A stretch of 64,000 nucleotides of DNA, taken from NCBI GenBank assembly GCA_019155185.1, contig CM032794.1, positions 16,610,946 to 16,674,945 on the forward strand, given 5' to 3'. The translations under genes were made by a program, and so were the position numbers. Origin of the DNA: Beaufortia kweichowensis. Taxonomy: Eukaryota > Chordata > Actinopteri > Cypriniformes > Gastromyzontidae. The notes beneath the pieces are model-generated. The model was not told the origin of the DNA and did not search any database. It worked only from the letters and a program-made list of their open reading frames with translations. Positions 1 through 13,786 of this stretch are shown piece after piece (within the stretch, counting starts at the first letter, position 1; each line of letters opens with the position of its first letter).

Positions 1-1765
1 GGACATTTAGCGACATTTACTTTCATTTGTGACTTTTTTGTAAAAATATAGAGAAGTATCCCTACAGAGGAAACTCCCTCTTGAACTAAAGGGAAACTTA
101 TGATAGTGAGAATATGGGACTGTCCACCTAGTGCAAACACGCCGTTATCTTTGGAAATACAATAATAGCTTTCGGAACAGTGTAGGCAAATCCATGACAA
201 AGCGCAGTCAATGGGGGCAGCGCGTAAATCATGCTTGTCACTGAACGCTCCCATTTAGTTAATTGGTCTCGATTATTGCTGAACAGGGCACTAAATTACA
301 GGCTGTTTCAAGCATATTTTAAACATACAAACACATAAAGGTTGTTATTTTTTAGGAAACAATGGGTTACACGCAACCCTCTTTATGTGAACGAGAGTGA
401 ACGAGCCCTCCGCCACCTTTATAATCCCATTACGTATTCTGCTATAGCTCGTCTTAATCCTGGACACACTGGTAGTTTGTCCTCCATTTCAATCGCCGTC
501 TGTCTCTCTCACTTATCTCTAAGCGATCCACATTAACTGTTAAACAGTTAGGTTTAAATGCAGCTGCAATTCCGATAGCGAAAACCCACATTATCGTTAA
601 TTTTAAGATGATTTACACAGTGCCTGCAGCCTCGGTGCCGCGCTCTCATCCAAGTCCCCAGTTTTCAGTCTTTTGTTAGTGAGCGCAGCCCTGCTGAGTG
701 TCTGATAAATGCCATTTCATTCCAACAAGCAGACCACATGCTGCTTTAACAGTATGGGGCTTTACCTCTCTGACTCGTAGATGTGGTCATTCTGAATTTG
801 CCTTCAGTCGCATGTATGAAAACAAAGGTTTCATTAATCGTTGCGTTACACTGTACATTTATCGACAACGCAAGCAATGGTAGCCATGCGCCCGAAAAGC
901 GCATTTAAATTTCTCTAACTCTGATTTTAGTGTTTTCTCTGAATCAGAGTTTGTAATGTAATAGCAGACTGTGAGTATAGTCGACGGAACTTCCTCGGAG
1001 TATGTGCGTAAATACGTGGGACAGCGCAGTTAATCTTTGATGCAGTCTTCAAACCTGTCATCTAATCTCTGTCTACAACACACACACAACCATGGGATTT
1101 CTCCACTCAAGTTTCCGAACTTCACAGTTCACCTTAAGATTAAGAGTCGGAGTGTTACTGTTTAAAAGCCAACTACTGCATAAAGCCAGCGTAGAGGTGT
1201 ATGAGGCAGTGAAATACGTAAGCGTAGTTTTAAACACCAATTGATCTTTAAAGTGGAGTGAACCACCATTCATATCCATAATGTAAATCGATAAAATTAA
1301 ACTCTTAAACTCACTAATGGGTCCATGCGAGGTGAGTCTAGCCGCTGGGAGACCAGAAGCATCTTGGAGTGCGGGTAAACCACGTAGCCACTGTTAAATC
1401 CACTTTGTTTCAGTATGTGTGAACTGTCTTAGAAAAGAAAAGACAGACTGGGAATCTAATAAAAATGTTCAATATGAGTCTATCAGCCGGTTGCGTTATG
1501 GGATTAGCAACCGGGAATGTGTACCGATTCCAGATAAAAGCTAATCTGACATTCCGTTCAAGCGCCAGTCATGTTCATCCTCTTGAGCGGGACTAATAAC
1601 ACAAACGTCTGTATCAGCTTTTGCTCTGCACGGCCGCTTACGATCACAGAGCTCCGTATCTTCCTGACTGGTGGGCGGGGTCAGACACTCTATAGGACGC
1701 TCCTCTGCGCGATGTCACAAAAGAGGAGGAGACACAAGGCGTGCTCGGCTTCATGCTGCGCTACA

Positions 1766-1878
1766 CAGACCGATCGGCTTGTAGCATCAAAGTATCGCGA
1801 TGTCGAGTTTAAAAGCCGTGCAGGTTTTGCTCATCTCGCTATCGCGATACTCTGATGTCACACTTGGATCGGTCTGCG
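1766..1878. repeat. CpG-rich imperfect inverted repeat
   Basis: The arm 1766-1806 starts CAGACCGATC and ends in a TATCGCGAT core. It is nearly the reverse complement of 1835-1878, which contains the palindrome TATCGCGATA and ends GATCGGTCTG. The loop is about 28 bases. The arms differ at several positions, so this is an old fold-back or the two ends of a very short MITE. It lies inside the CpG-rich patch. Confidence 0.6.
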
Positions 1879-4508
1879 CAGCGGCACATGAAGTCGAACC
1901 CGCCTACAGATGTTCCACTTGCCGTCTGCGCTTAAAGGGACATTACGTCTCTTCGCTGCGACTCTAGTTTGGGGATTCCTGGACCTCGTTTACTGGCTTC
2001 TTACACGTAAAGTGAAAACCCAGGGTTTATACTTTACTCTAGGTTAGCAATTAGTTTAGTTTATGATTTATGATGTAGATTAGTTGTCTGACGTTAAACA
2101 ACCCATCATAATGTTCTTAAACTGTATTGTTCACAGTGTTAACCGCAAGTGGAGGTCAGTAGTGACCATAGACCAGATTAAAAGCACTCTTAACACAGCC
2201 CAGGGCTAAAAGTTGCCTTAATTTTGGGTAAAAAAAAAAGACATCAAGCCAGGGTCAAGCATGATGTGAAAAGCTTGTTTATATCAGCAAGACCTGATCT
2301 CAACAGACACGTTCCTACATCACATCACCTTGACTTATTTCCAATTTCTTATTTTTCTAGAATTCATGCCATGTATTAATTTTCGAAAAGAGAAATAAGA
2401 AAAACAGTAATTGTTTAAAATGAATAATATTAATTATAATTACATGAATTATAATTATATGAACAGATTTTGACACAGGAATTACAGGACTCCGCACATT
2501 ACAGATGTTTTTTATAAAGTCTAAAATTTTTCTTTTGTCAGGAATATGATGTTGCCTTAAAATAAAGAGAGAAAACAAGTTGAAAACAAGTTGTAAGTCT
2601 ACATGGCCTCTGACCCAAAACAAGTGTTTTTTGCATTTGTAATACAGGCAAAAGAATGTGCTCAATGCAAAATAATAAAAAAATGCAGTTAACAATACAC
2701 ATAGATAGAATGTGCAAAATAAGCAAGAGCCTGCACTTAAAATGTTGTCTTTTGATTAATGTTGCACGTTTATAATGCAAAGTAGACTGTGCCACATCCA
2801 AACCCAAACATCAATAAAACCCCAGAATGTAGGACAACAGGGGGCAGCATGCTTTCAGCCCACAGAAAACAAATGAAAGGTAACAGTAATTAAATGAGAA
2901 TGCAAATTAATGTTAACTATGCAAATTAATGTTAACACAATCTTATTCCATTAACAATGTGCACAGTTTTGTGTAGCCATGAAGTCTGGTTCCTACTTTA
3001 ACTTACTCATTTAGTCAGAAAGTGACCATCTGACCAACATGTAGAACAAACAACCACTACTGGTAATTTGTAAGCATGAATTTATTTCTCTTTAGACTAA
3101 TAAAAAAAATGACTTCCCTACTCCCAGAAGTTGCATAGAGCCAGCCAATCAGATTGGAGTTGCCGTCTTAAGTTCTTGGGCATCTTGGAGATTAGAAGGT
3201 ACATGATATGAGTATTTGTAATTTTGTAATGTGTATTTGTATGAGAAAATGAAATGGTGGGTGCTAATGAAAAATAAGTAATATATGAGTTATGGTTAAA
3301 TATTTGTTTGGTATAAATACTGATGAAAATGTTAAAACAGAAGTTTCAGCATAAGCTCTTTCTCATCTGCTTTCATCTACTCATATGCTCATTGTACATA
3401 TTATTAAGTATTTGGTAAATAGTGTTGGAGGACCACACAATTATACAATTAAGCACACAATTTTTATGAATCTGCCCTATAATGCTATAAATAGGTAGTG
3501 AAATACCCTAGTCCAACTAAAAGCAGCAGGCAGCAACAACTAGTCATCCATAATCACTCATTTACCTGTGGATGTTTTTCTGTATGTTGACTCTGTAGAG
3601 TGTGTGGGGAGAATGGATTGAACAAACAGAAACATTTACATTGTTTAAGTGATCGGTTTGCTGTTGGAGGGCATTTGTATATGGTCTTGTTATGATTGGA
3701 ATATGTTCAGTAAAAACAACCAACATGCTCTCAGTGAAAACACATAAACACCGACCTAAATTTAGATCCAATTGCTTCATTTTGTGACAGTGTTTACAAA
3801 AGTAGAGAAGAATTTACAAAAAGTTTACTGCAAGTATATTCAGAAGTACCAGTTCACATTCAGAGACACAACATACACAAATAACCAACATGACAGCCTC
3901 ATATCAATGCTGGCACAAACGGAGACAAAGAGAAAAAAAGTTCTCTAATCCTTCACTTGCACCTGGAGTCAGGAGAGTTTAGGTTACAGAGCGCTTCATA
4001 GACACACACACATACACGCAGAGGCCCCAAGCCCTTTCAAACACAATGCACACACACAAGAAACCCCCACCCTGCTGATTCAAATACAAGACTACAATAC
4101 ACAGTTGCAATACAAAGTTAATCACTTTTCACGTTTCAAGAAGCACTGGGAAGATATGGGAGATACTAAAGCTGCAAGCGTTTAATATCAGTTAAAAACA
4201 GTTTATTGTCAGTCTGTGTGTTTGTACTTTAGATATAATAACAAGTGTTTGGGGCGGTTCTGTCTCTCATATGGCAGTGCATATGGTTAGACACACACAC
4301 AAACATACACAAAATGTGCAATTCCACACCGATAGTAATCTCAAGCATTCAGACACTCCCTGCAACTCCTTCATACGCATCAGGTTACAAATGTGCTAAA
4401 GCTCTTCATCACCCCCCACCTCACCCACCCCTTTTCCCCTCCTGTGTCCAACTGCATTGTTGAGTGTTTCAACTCATACATTCTGAGGCTATCACAATGT
4501 CTTACACT

Positions 4509-4611
4509 GAGAGCGAGAGAGAGAGAGTGAGTGAGAGAGAGAGAGAGAGAGAAAGAAAGAAAGAGAGAGAGAGAAAGAGAGGGAGAGAGAGAACGAAAGA
4601 AAGAGAGAGCG
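4509..4611. repeat. GA-rich microsatellite
   Basis: Interrupted (GA)n/(GAAA)n purine tract of about 100 bases. The open frame through it encodes only Ser/Arg/Glu low complexity and is not a gene. Confidence 0.9.
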
Positions 4612-4862
4612 GGGTGCTCCTCAAAAGTAGTCTAAACAAGATCACTCGTTCCATCAACTTTGTGTTTATCCAGTGATGTCACTCATTCCAGTTAGGCTGA
4701 CATGAAGGTTAAGGCCTTGCTAGGGAGTTCTCCACTTCTTTTTCTCAATTGCTTTGTCTTTCTTTCCACTACAACCTTACACATATTAGCACTATGTAAG
4801 GGTTGTTAAGGCAAAACAAACCCCAACAGGGCGATTGCAAGAACCCCAAGAGTATGCCACAA

Positions 4863-4886
4863 TTGACCAATCAGAATCAAGTATTC
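4863..4886. repeat. MITE core motif copy (GACCAATCAGAATCAAG)
   Basis: The motif GACCAATCAGAATCAAG is nearly identical to 36302-36320 (GGCCAATCAGAATCAAG) and to the reverse complement of 59342-59360. Three dispersed copies in 64 kb show a repetitive family. It recalls a cyprinid MITE I have seen often, but I cannot name the family with certainty. Confidence 0.5.
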
Positions 4887-5830
4887 CTGTAACCAGTGTG
4901 AATGCAGCATAGACTCTCTCTCTGCACCTCTCTTACTTACTTTCTCTGTCATCCATCATCCAGACAGCTGATATAGGCAAAATGCTGGTTACATTTTCTC
5001 TGTTCGATGCCTTGTGAATTAAATTAAGCTGATGATTGCTGAGTAGAGTTTTAAGGGGCCGAACTAACACGTTAGCACAGTCACACGCACATGCACACAG
5101 ATAGGGTAGTGAATCACAAAACAGTATTATAGAAATACTATATTTTTCTCATGTTAATCTCATGGTAGTTTTAGGGAATCATTATTGCTTGGCCAAAGTC
5201 TGGTTATATTCCCTGATTATATTACGAAAAGAAAATTTCCACAGAATTATCACTGTGTAGCAACAATAAAAAGGCATGAGAAAGAGAGACAGAGAAAAAG
5301 AGTGTAAGAATACATTTCAGAAAAAAATGCATCATGAATATCTTCCGTATTAGTTTGGCAGGAACTTTCAGGAACGCTGTGTTAATGATTAATATGAAAT
5401 CCATGCCTCGCAGCCTCTCTTTCTCTCTCCCTATCACACAAACACACTCACACCACATAAAATAACTGACTCTTCACCATCTCTCTCTCACCACTTCCCC
5501 CTCTTTTCTTTTCCCATAGGCCCAGAGATGGCCAAAATCAGCATAGCCAGTTGTCAAGGTAACCTCAATACAATCTATTTACCCACCTCTCCTCTCACTC
5601 GCCAAGGTCAGCTCTCTCTGCATCTCGCTCTCTCTTTTTCCTCTCTCTCCTCCTCTCTCAGTTTTGTTCTTTGAACAGCAGGGTAGAACACCCCCTAAAA
5701 CCATCATTAGCACAAAACCAAAAGAACTGACAAAAGAACAAGAACTGAACTTTCCAAGCCACCAGCCCGCCACTGCATTCAGCTCCACTGCTAGGCCTCC
5801 CATTATTGAATTGTAATTTCCATCTTTCCC

Positions 5831-5865
5831 AAACACACACACACACACACACGTGCACACACACT
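5831..5865. repeat. CA microsatellite
   Basis: (CA)n run of about 35 bases with one GTG interruption. Confidence 0.9.
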
Positions 5866-7169
5866 CAAATAACATAAAAGTCCTTCTCTTAAGCCAAAGA
5901 GAGATTAGTGATTATAAAGACCCCCTGCTAGGAGGCAGCTCCTAAACTGAAATAAATTCACCATGCTACACTCATCTATTGGTATTAGATTTAGTGCTAG
6001 AGTATTAGTACTTCACAGATTGTTTTCTTTATTTTTTTTAATTTCTCAGTTTATTATTATTGCAATTTTATGTGTATAAATGTATACAATGTATGCATAG
6101 ATTACGTTACAAATCTGTTAAAGTATGTCCAACTAACTAACTAACGTATCTTAGAACATTTTCTCAGAGGACATTTTTAACTCAGATTATACTTTATTAG
6201 CACCATATGGATAGGAGGAGGGTGAGGACTGTCCTAGACAGGACAAACCCTTAGACAGATTAAGAATGTCATAACAATGCCATTGCTTTCTTTCGTGGAA
6301 AAGGGTGTTGTATTCTTAGGTTCACCACTGGAGTCTCCATAATATTATTTCGTGTTGTCATGGTTTCTGCTCTTTGTTTGCACATGGTCCTTGATGTGTT
6401 TGATAAGTTACCTGTAATATAGTTTGTTTAATCCCTTTGGCCGCTTTAAAAAATCTGGAGTCTTTTCCTGACTTCCTGACTAATGACTTTTCCTGAGTTA
6501 CAGACTACTGTTGATTCAACAGCCTTGTCAGGTTCCTCCATGTTGTAACATCTGTGGAAGTTTAAATAGTTTTGCTGTAAGCAATTTCTCCTCGGAATGA
6601 CACTCATAAAATGTACCTGACAGATATCACTGAAATAGGTGTCCTGAGAAATCCCACCTGTCTTTGTGATAGCCCTGAGCTCCATAAACAGCAAAGTAAA
6701 CAGGTGTTTTTTTTTGACCAATCAGAAAACTTTGAAAATGCCAGTTATTTTTGGTAGGATTTATTTAAAGGGTGGAGCTCTTAGCAGGAGGGCGTGGTTT
6801 TAAAAGGAGCAAAAAAGAAAAAACAAATCACACCATTCATGAAACATATACTACAAATTAAAACACAGATTTCTAGTAACTATATATACAATATATTTTT
6901 TAAGAAACCTAAAAACTGTAACAGCACAGAAGCAAAAAGAACAGTATTAATTGTTTACATTAAATTTAACGGCATATCACATAACAGGAGCATTTTCCAT
7001 AACAAACATTTATTAATAAACTAAAGATGTATGGCTTAAATATGCCCAGCAAAAGCTTAACACTTTTATGGCTTCACAAGTGTAAAGTAAAACGGCTAGT
7101 TTGAACATGTTTCTACGTAGAAATGTGGGGGCAAAGGTTTTTAATCGCTCAAATGTATAAGCAAAAAAA

Positions 7170-7515
7170 GAAGGTGTACCTTTTATTCTCGCTGTTGTAT
7201 TGTAGTTGTTTTAAAATATCGTAAGGGGCGTAACATTTCGTCACACGCTCGCGGTATTCGGGCCAATCACAGTGCGTTGGATGGCTGGCCAAGTGACCAA
7301 TCAGAGCACACCGCGCTTTTCAGAACGATGACTTTTACTTAGTAAAACTCGACGCGTTTCAGAAATGTGGGGCAGAGTGGAGCAACAATGAAATCCGGTA
7401 TGTGTAAAATAATGAGTTTTTAAACCCTAAAGCCACGTGAACACATTGCATTAAACCAAATAAACAAAATTATGTTCTCTTTAGAACCATCATATGACCC
7501 CTTTAAAATATTTAA
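7170..7515. repeat. Probable MITE or decayed DNA transposon
   Basis: The stretch has the composition of a common fish interspersed repeat: a CpG-containing left part with CCAATCA boxes, then AATAATG/AAACCAAATAAACAAAAT, ending CATCATATGACCCCTTTAAA. I recognise the ending as a recurring fish repeat end, but no matching left terminal inverted repeat was found, so the left boundary is uncertain. Confidence 0.3.
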
Positions 7516-8457
7516 TATTATGTGTTATATACGTTGGTGTGATTTTAAGTGTGCGCAGTGTTTTATGAGAGGAAGCTCGCAGTGTTAGCAGTAGGTCAGT
7601 AAATCTTTTGTGCCCTGCTGGCAAAGTTGCCACTGCCACACGGCAATACTTACCGCCATCATGACTGAGGCGAGGGGAGGAAGACACTGTACAGAAGAAT
7701 GAGATGTGCAACAAAATCACATCTCACCTTGTTCGCTTTTATGCTCATTAGCCATCTTGAGTCAGTCAGAATGGGTGTGTCAGAGAATCACAACATGAAC
7801 TTTGCTCGTTCACACATATACATCAGTTACATGTTTAGAATTGTGCATTTCAATGCAGAAAAGCATAAGCATAAGACAAATCAAGGCACTACATTTCAAC
7901 AACCAGCTTTACACACACTGAATTTAAAGGTGGTGGCCAGCACCATACAACATACAGGGGAATGACAATTTTACAAAACATGCTTAACAATAACACATGC
8001 CACTGGAAGAAACACCCTATTAAACTTTTGATTATGCCAAAACAACATTAATTAAACATCACCATTATTTTGTATTCCTCTATAAAAATTGCAAATGGAA
8101 TATTCCAATTTCCCTTTAGATTTCCCATAAAACAATGGAACATCCTGTTTGGCTCTCTTTGCCTCTGGATCAGTCCATCTCAAACCCTGAGCACAGGTAT
8201 CACACAGTTTGATATACAGCATCTGATTGCTATTACAAAAGTGTATTTTTGTCAACACTTGAGTTTTAATAGCAGTTGGCACATATTGTATACTGCTTTT
8301 AATTAACTTTATCAGTATCCTTAAGTCAGCAAACTTAGTGCACTAATTCAGTGGAAAGTGTCTTTCTTTACTTATTTCTTTACTTTTTTATTTCGGCAAA
8401 TAATGTGAGGCCTACATCACAGCTGTCACAGTTCTAAAAAACATAAAGCAAGTTCCT

Positions 8458-8460
<3 letters not shown>

Positions 8461-8496
<36 letters not shown>
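8461..8496. repeat. (AT)18 microsatellite
   Basis: Pure AT dinucleotide run of about 36 bases, followed by GCTGCTTGTG. Confidence 0.95.
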
Positions 8497-8498
<2 letters not shown>

Positions 8499-9938
8499 TG
8501 CTTGTGTAATCAGGGAGCAATAACAATATTTATGCTGTGAATATCTCTGAGAGGTTGTTAATAGAAAGTTACAATCGTAAGGTCATTTTTACTGCTAACT
8601 CTGGTCAGGGAAGGAATCAGTGCCCACTAGTGTGAAATGTTGTAGAACGTGTGATGGAGAGACACTTAAAACTCTCTCTCCCTTCATTCATCCTGTATCA
8701 GCAGAAAAAGGAAAATGAAAAAAATGCTGGCCTGTGTTGACACAGCCCTGACCTTCCCCTCATTCTGCTCCCCCAAGTGTGAAATTGAATGCCTGCCAGA
8801 AAGAATGAGGGAAGAAGGAATGGAGAGAGTGAGACAGAAAGAGAGAGAGGTAGAGTGAGAGAGCAAGAAGAAAAGGATTGAGAGAAATCCAATATCACAT
8901 GTATAAAACTGTGCAGAATGTTGCTGTGATTTTCCATTTATGGAGAGTCCTCAATACGCGCGACCGCACCGGGGGTCTATTCTTTGACACAAGCTATTCT
9001 GTCAGGAAAATAAAATTAAACCCCAGTGGTGGGATAGTATCAGACATGGATATTGTAGAGAAAGATTGTTTGAACACATAAGATTATTATCTGGGTTTAC
9101 CGAGCTGGTCATTCAAGTAACAGTGTGACCAATGTTTGGTGCTAATTATACATAATAACAAACAAAACGTTTCTAAAATCATCTCACTCTTTTCTTTCAG
9201 ATCTCAACGAACATCCTGCTCTACTTTGCAAGAGTGAGGGATACCAGTTGGGGTGATGTCAGGAGTGGAGTCAGGAGGTGGGAGAAATGTGCCGTCTGTG
9301 ATGTCACAGGGGGTGTATTGCCCATGGCCACCGTCCTCCTGCTGACTTCAGACATTTCTGGCATTCCTACGAGACCAGCTTCCATTGTGCTGCGGGGGAC
9401 CTTCATTCATCCAGCTCAGGAAAGGGGAAGGAAAAGAACGGCAACAGGGAGAGGAGATCAGAAAAGCAGAAGGTGGGGTGGGATGTTTTAGGATTTTGTA
9501 GTAGTACAGTGTGTTGTAAGCCAAAAAGTGAGTTTGAGAATGAGTTAGGGCTGTTTATTATGTGGAATATTGTTGTTAGAGCGGTGAAATGAAAGACACG
9601 CCTAATGTTATCATTTGTGAGAAACACAAATGATGACGACCCAAATGCACAGTTCTCCTCTGTCATGTGTGACACTGTAGACATATTCGGTCATGTTGTT
9701 TCCTAATAGTCATCGTATCATTTTGTTTTATAACACAACTAAACATTAATTAGATCATTCGATTTTCTCTAAAGTCATTTCTGAAGTTCTAAATGAAAGT
9801 TTATTCAACTTATTTTAAGCTTTTGATTATTATTTTATGATTCATTCAATTATAGCCCAGGCTTTACTGACTGATTTAAGTTCTTGCAATACAAGCACCC
9901 CATCTAGTGGCTTTGATGATTATACAGAACATTTCAGG

Positions 9939-9957
9939 TTTATTAAGTTAATTTATT
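9939..9957 (-). terminator. Candidate polyadenylation signals of the TRIM gene
   Basis: Two AATAAA hexamers on the minus strand (TTTATT on plus at 9939-9944 and 9952-9957) lie about 220-235 bases past the TRIM stop codon. This is a plausible 3' UTR length, but the region is AT-rich and such hexamers occur by chance. Confidence 0.35.
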
Positions 9958-10173
9958 AAATTAACAGAAATAAAACAAAAATAGTAGGCATACAAACACT
10001 CAAATTTTCTTCGTATTGCATAATTAATAAATGTAACTAATTCAATATTGCCAACTTTTTTTTACATTTTAAAATTATTTTACAGTACATGACCCATATA
10101 ATATAACAGTTACTTATATGTCAGATAGATAGATGGAAGCAGGCTATTAAACCTCTGTACTAGTTATAAAGGT

Positions 10174-12893
10174 TCAGTAATGAAACCGAGAGATACTCAA
10201 AGGTTTTGTGTTCGCATCTCCTCTTTTGTTGCCTGGGCTGAGAAATGGATAGAGTTTCTCAGTGAAAGACTGACTAATAAAGCTGTAGATACGACACTTG
10301 CTTTCCACATCATAAAAGGACACCAGACCCTCATCATAATCCACAAACACACCCACCTTCTGAATCTTATCCTTTAAGAAAAGGGGCCATGTGCCATTAG
10401 CCATATATTCATGTCCATTTCGTAGTGATATAGACCAAATGCCGTTTTCTCGGGACACTGTTATTTTGCCCTTTTTGTTAATGGATTCTCTAGCCACACC
10501 TATGACCCATTCAGACTGATCACCAACTTGCACCTCAAAGTAAAATCTTCCACAGGAAAATCCATCTGTTCCGAGGACAAAAGCAGAGCAGTCAAATCTC
10601 TCAGGATTATTGGGAACGTCTGTCCAGGTTCCCTGATAACTCACTTGTTTGCCATCCTTAGACAGAAGAAGTTTAGGGTAGGCTGTGTTAGGATCCAAAA
10701 TAACATCCACTGCAAAAAAAGTCAGCGTTAGGAACACATTACAAGCAGTTTAGGAAATTAGAAATAATTACATGAGATATCTGTTTGTTACCTGCATAGA
10801 GTTTCTGTATTGTACTCAGATCTGCTAATGGAAGAAATACTGTTAATATTCATACGTATTCATTTTAGCAAAAGATTGGGTATAATCTGAGCAAAAGATG
10901 GAATCTCACCTACACCGAAGCTTGGGAAGTTGACTAATTTCATTTTTATAGCTTTCTTCTGAGAATGAGTGCTTTTGTCTGTTTTACCCAGAGTAAAGTA
11001 GATTTTGCCTTCTTTCAGAAAACCACTGGTTTTTGAGAAATCTGTTTGGTTTCCTTGCTGTGTGGGAACAGATTCATCCTTTTTCATCTCTGTAGAACAA
11101 CTAGGTACCGATGTTTCAAAAGGATGTTTCAAAACTGTGTTTGTGCAGCTAAATACAAATGTGTTTTTGGCTGAGTTTGGTTCAATGATATTTCCAAACG
11201 CTGATGCGGAAGACCAAGAAGTTTGTAACCGGTCGAACCCTTGAATAACTAAAGGTTGAGCTGTGAAAGTAAACCATAACATTTACTTCAGTGTTCAAAT
11301 ATTAAGCAAACAAAGAAAAAACAAACAGTGAATGCACTTTTGCATGCCTTACGCAAAGAAAATCAAATGGATAGAAAAGGCCATTAGACGGTAAACAAAA
11401 CAATATAAATATTACCCCAGTTTTAGTCCATATTAAAATTATTTTTGAAGTACTATTACTTTCAAATCACTACAAAAAAAGCCTTAAATAGACTTAATTG
11501 GAATTAAAAGTCTTTTTATGAATGTGTTTATAAATAAAATAGCTATGCTAGGAAAAAGTTTACTTATTAATTAATGTTATAGTTCAGTTAAAAAATACTT
11601 ACTGGTCTCAGAAAACTTTTTCAGTTCCATTGGTATTTCTTCCTGAAGACGTGTAATGGTTTTCTCTAGGTTTTCTGTGTTAAGATCAGCATTGATGCTG
11701 ATGTTGGTCCAGGACTTGACTTGCAGAGGCCGGCACACAGATGAGTATGTCTACAATATTGCAGAAGACGTGTCTCAGCATGAAGAGTGTTTTTTTAATT
11801 TGAAGAATCTTAAAAGCGCTTTACTGAGTGAACACTGACCTGTAGGAGGTGGAGATGATCATCGGTACGTAAGAGATGCTCCAGCTCGGTGTCTCTCCTC
11901 TTTAGCTCAGTGATTTCCTGCTCCAACTCTTTAATAAGACCTTCAGCCTCATCTATTGCTGCTTTCTGCTTCTCGTCCAAAAGAACAAGCAGTTCAGATT
12001 GACATCTCCAAATGAAGCGCATCAGAGTAGTGAAGAGCTCAACACTGCGTGTTTTTTCTCTCTCACTGTTTTTCTGGTTATGTTGAAAGAAAATTGTCTT
12101 TAACATTTAAAGCAACAATGACATTCACTTCATATATGTTTGTTATTATTTATGGACTGTACCTTGTTGATATTTGCTATGTCTTTAATCTGCTTAATCT
12201 TCTCATGTCTTTCCTTAAACATTGTTTTAATATCGATATGTTTCTTTTCTAATTGAATCTGAAGACAGTAAAGAAAAGCAATAGCTTTTATTAACAGTTA
12301 TTAAAAAAAATGACATGCAAAACAAAACATAATTAAGGTGATTCGTGTCTCACCCTCGTGCGTGAACTCTCTTCCTCTATGGAAACCGTGTCATGAGTCT
12401 TGTGTTGTGTTTCAGTGCAGAACAGACACAGAAAGCTCTTATCATCTCTGCAGAACATCTCCAGTGGTTTCTCATGATTGTCACAGATATAATCTTCCAG
12501 GTTCTCTACAGGACTGATCAGTTTGTGCTTTGCGTGTCTTGGTGTGGTTTTGTGATTTTCAAGGTGAGTCTCACAGAAAGAAGCCACACATTGCAAACAA
12601 GTCTTTACCGCCCTTAGCTTATTTTCACAGCAGAAGTCACATAGGATGTTAGATTGGTTGTTTTCTTGCATCTTCATATGTTGAAGCTCTGTATTAATAT
12701 TTAGTTCTGGCTTGGCTTCGAATTCTTTCTTACAGAGAGGGCAAACATAAATGTGTCCATTGTTCCAGCATGCTTCAATACAGACTTTACAGAAGCTGTG
12801 TCCACATGAAACGGTGACTGGGTCAGTAAACGCATCCAGACAGATACCACACTGGATCTGCTCATCAGTGAGTGGAAAGCTGGAGAAGGACAT
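10174..12893 (-). CDS. TRIM family E3 ubiquitin ligase (RING, two B-boxes, coiled coil, B30.2), fish type
   Basis: Seven exons on minus: 12893-12354 (540 nt), 12258-12163 (96), 12073-11840 (234), 11750-11603 (148), 11260-10910 (351), 10824-10792 (33), 10709-10174 (536 with TGA). All splice sites are GT-AG and all phases join, giving 645 residues. Exon 1 starts MSFSSFPLTDEQ, followed by a C3HC4 RING (CGICLDAF, CGHSFCKVC, CPLC), B-box 1 (CDFCCENK..CETHLENH) and B-box 2 (CDNHEKPLEMFC..CTETQHKTH). Exons 2-4 encode a Lys/Glu-rich coiled coil; the 96 and 234 nt sizes are classic for fish TRIM genes. The last exon is a PRY-SPRY domain (DPNTAYPKL; RFYFEVQV; WVIGVA; ENGIW; GVFVDYDEGLVSFYDV). Such proteins transfer ubiquitin and many act in antiviral signalling, with B30.2 as the target-binding face. 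Exon 5 (351 nt, Ser/Thr/Lys-rich, no domain) is odd for the family. FinTRIM and bloodthirsty-related groups are both candidates; I do not assign a symbol. Confidence 0.88.
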
Positions 12894-13786
12894 GTCTGGT
12901 AGGAATGAAACAGTGACATCATGTGTCTGTTTTTAGTAATTTTACCAGTGCAGTGAAGATAATGACCAATGTGACCAACATAAGCTTTGGTTGTGTTAAC
13001 ATTACAATATAAGCAGTATATAATTTATTATATAGTACCAAACAGTTTAAGCACACAATGCTAAAACTGTAATCTTTGGTTATTTAGAGACAGTCATAGT
13101 AATATGAAATGTCACCTCCTAAATGTAGGCACTAAATAGAAATACCAAAAATATTTTAGTATATACACTTCAAATGTTTAATCTCTGAGTTTCAGAGCAA
13201 ATGCAGCACTATGCTAAAAGAACTTTGAAGCCAGTATATAATACTTTGAATTTCACTACATGTGAAGTGAAACTGAATGTAGTATATACGGTATTTGCAT
13301 ACGATCAAAAACATTTGATCAAACTTTACAACACACTGTCAGCCAATGATGTCTGGCTCAATGTGCTAATGACACAATACAGCAATATCATTCACAGAGA
13401 TAGAAGAGATTTTTTACTTCTAGGTCAAAAGAAATATTTCATATTTGCATATTTGAGATTGTAAAATGGAGAAATCCTTTTTAGGTAATATGCGCTGGAC
13501 ATGGACGTGCACATGTTTTTGTAAGAATTGTATTCATGTTGGTTTTAAACATTATTATACCTTTTATACAATTTTTAAAACAAAAATAACAGATTATGCC
13601 AAACTCCAAACAACACAAGCAAGCTTGGGAAAAAAACATTTTCTCGACTCACCTGTTAGTGATATCTCTGAGTCAGGAGAAATATTTCAGAATTCCTGGT
13701 TATGCAAACAAGGAGGTCTTGTCTTATGCAAGACAAGAACTCAACAGCCTAATGTCTTATCAGAAAAGATTTATGTTGTCAGGTTA

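Larger units (their letters stand above)
1..10173. other. Gene-poor flank, no gene recognised
   Basis: I read both strands and found no exon series, conserved domain or intact transposon protein here. Short open frames (for example 342-536, 1571-1855, 9221-9491) resemble no family I know and lack a convincing set of splice sites or codon bias. About 1620-1960 is relatively CpG-rich compared with the AT-rich surroundings and could be a promoter or a remnant of an element. The rest is AT-rich with GA, CA and TA microsatellites and MITE-like stretches listed separately. A distant non-coding exon or enhancer cannot be excluded from sequence alone. Confidence 0.5.

Noticed and set aside
4464..4676. 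Ser/Arg/Glu repeat protein
   Set aside because: It is the translation of a GA microsatellite.
9221..9491. Overlapping open frames on both strands with an AG acceptor-like site at 9200
   Set aside because: No recognisable family and no partner exons; coding potential equal on both strands.
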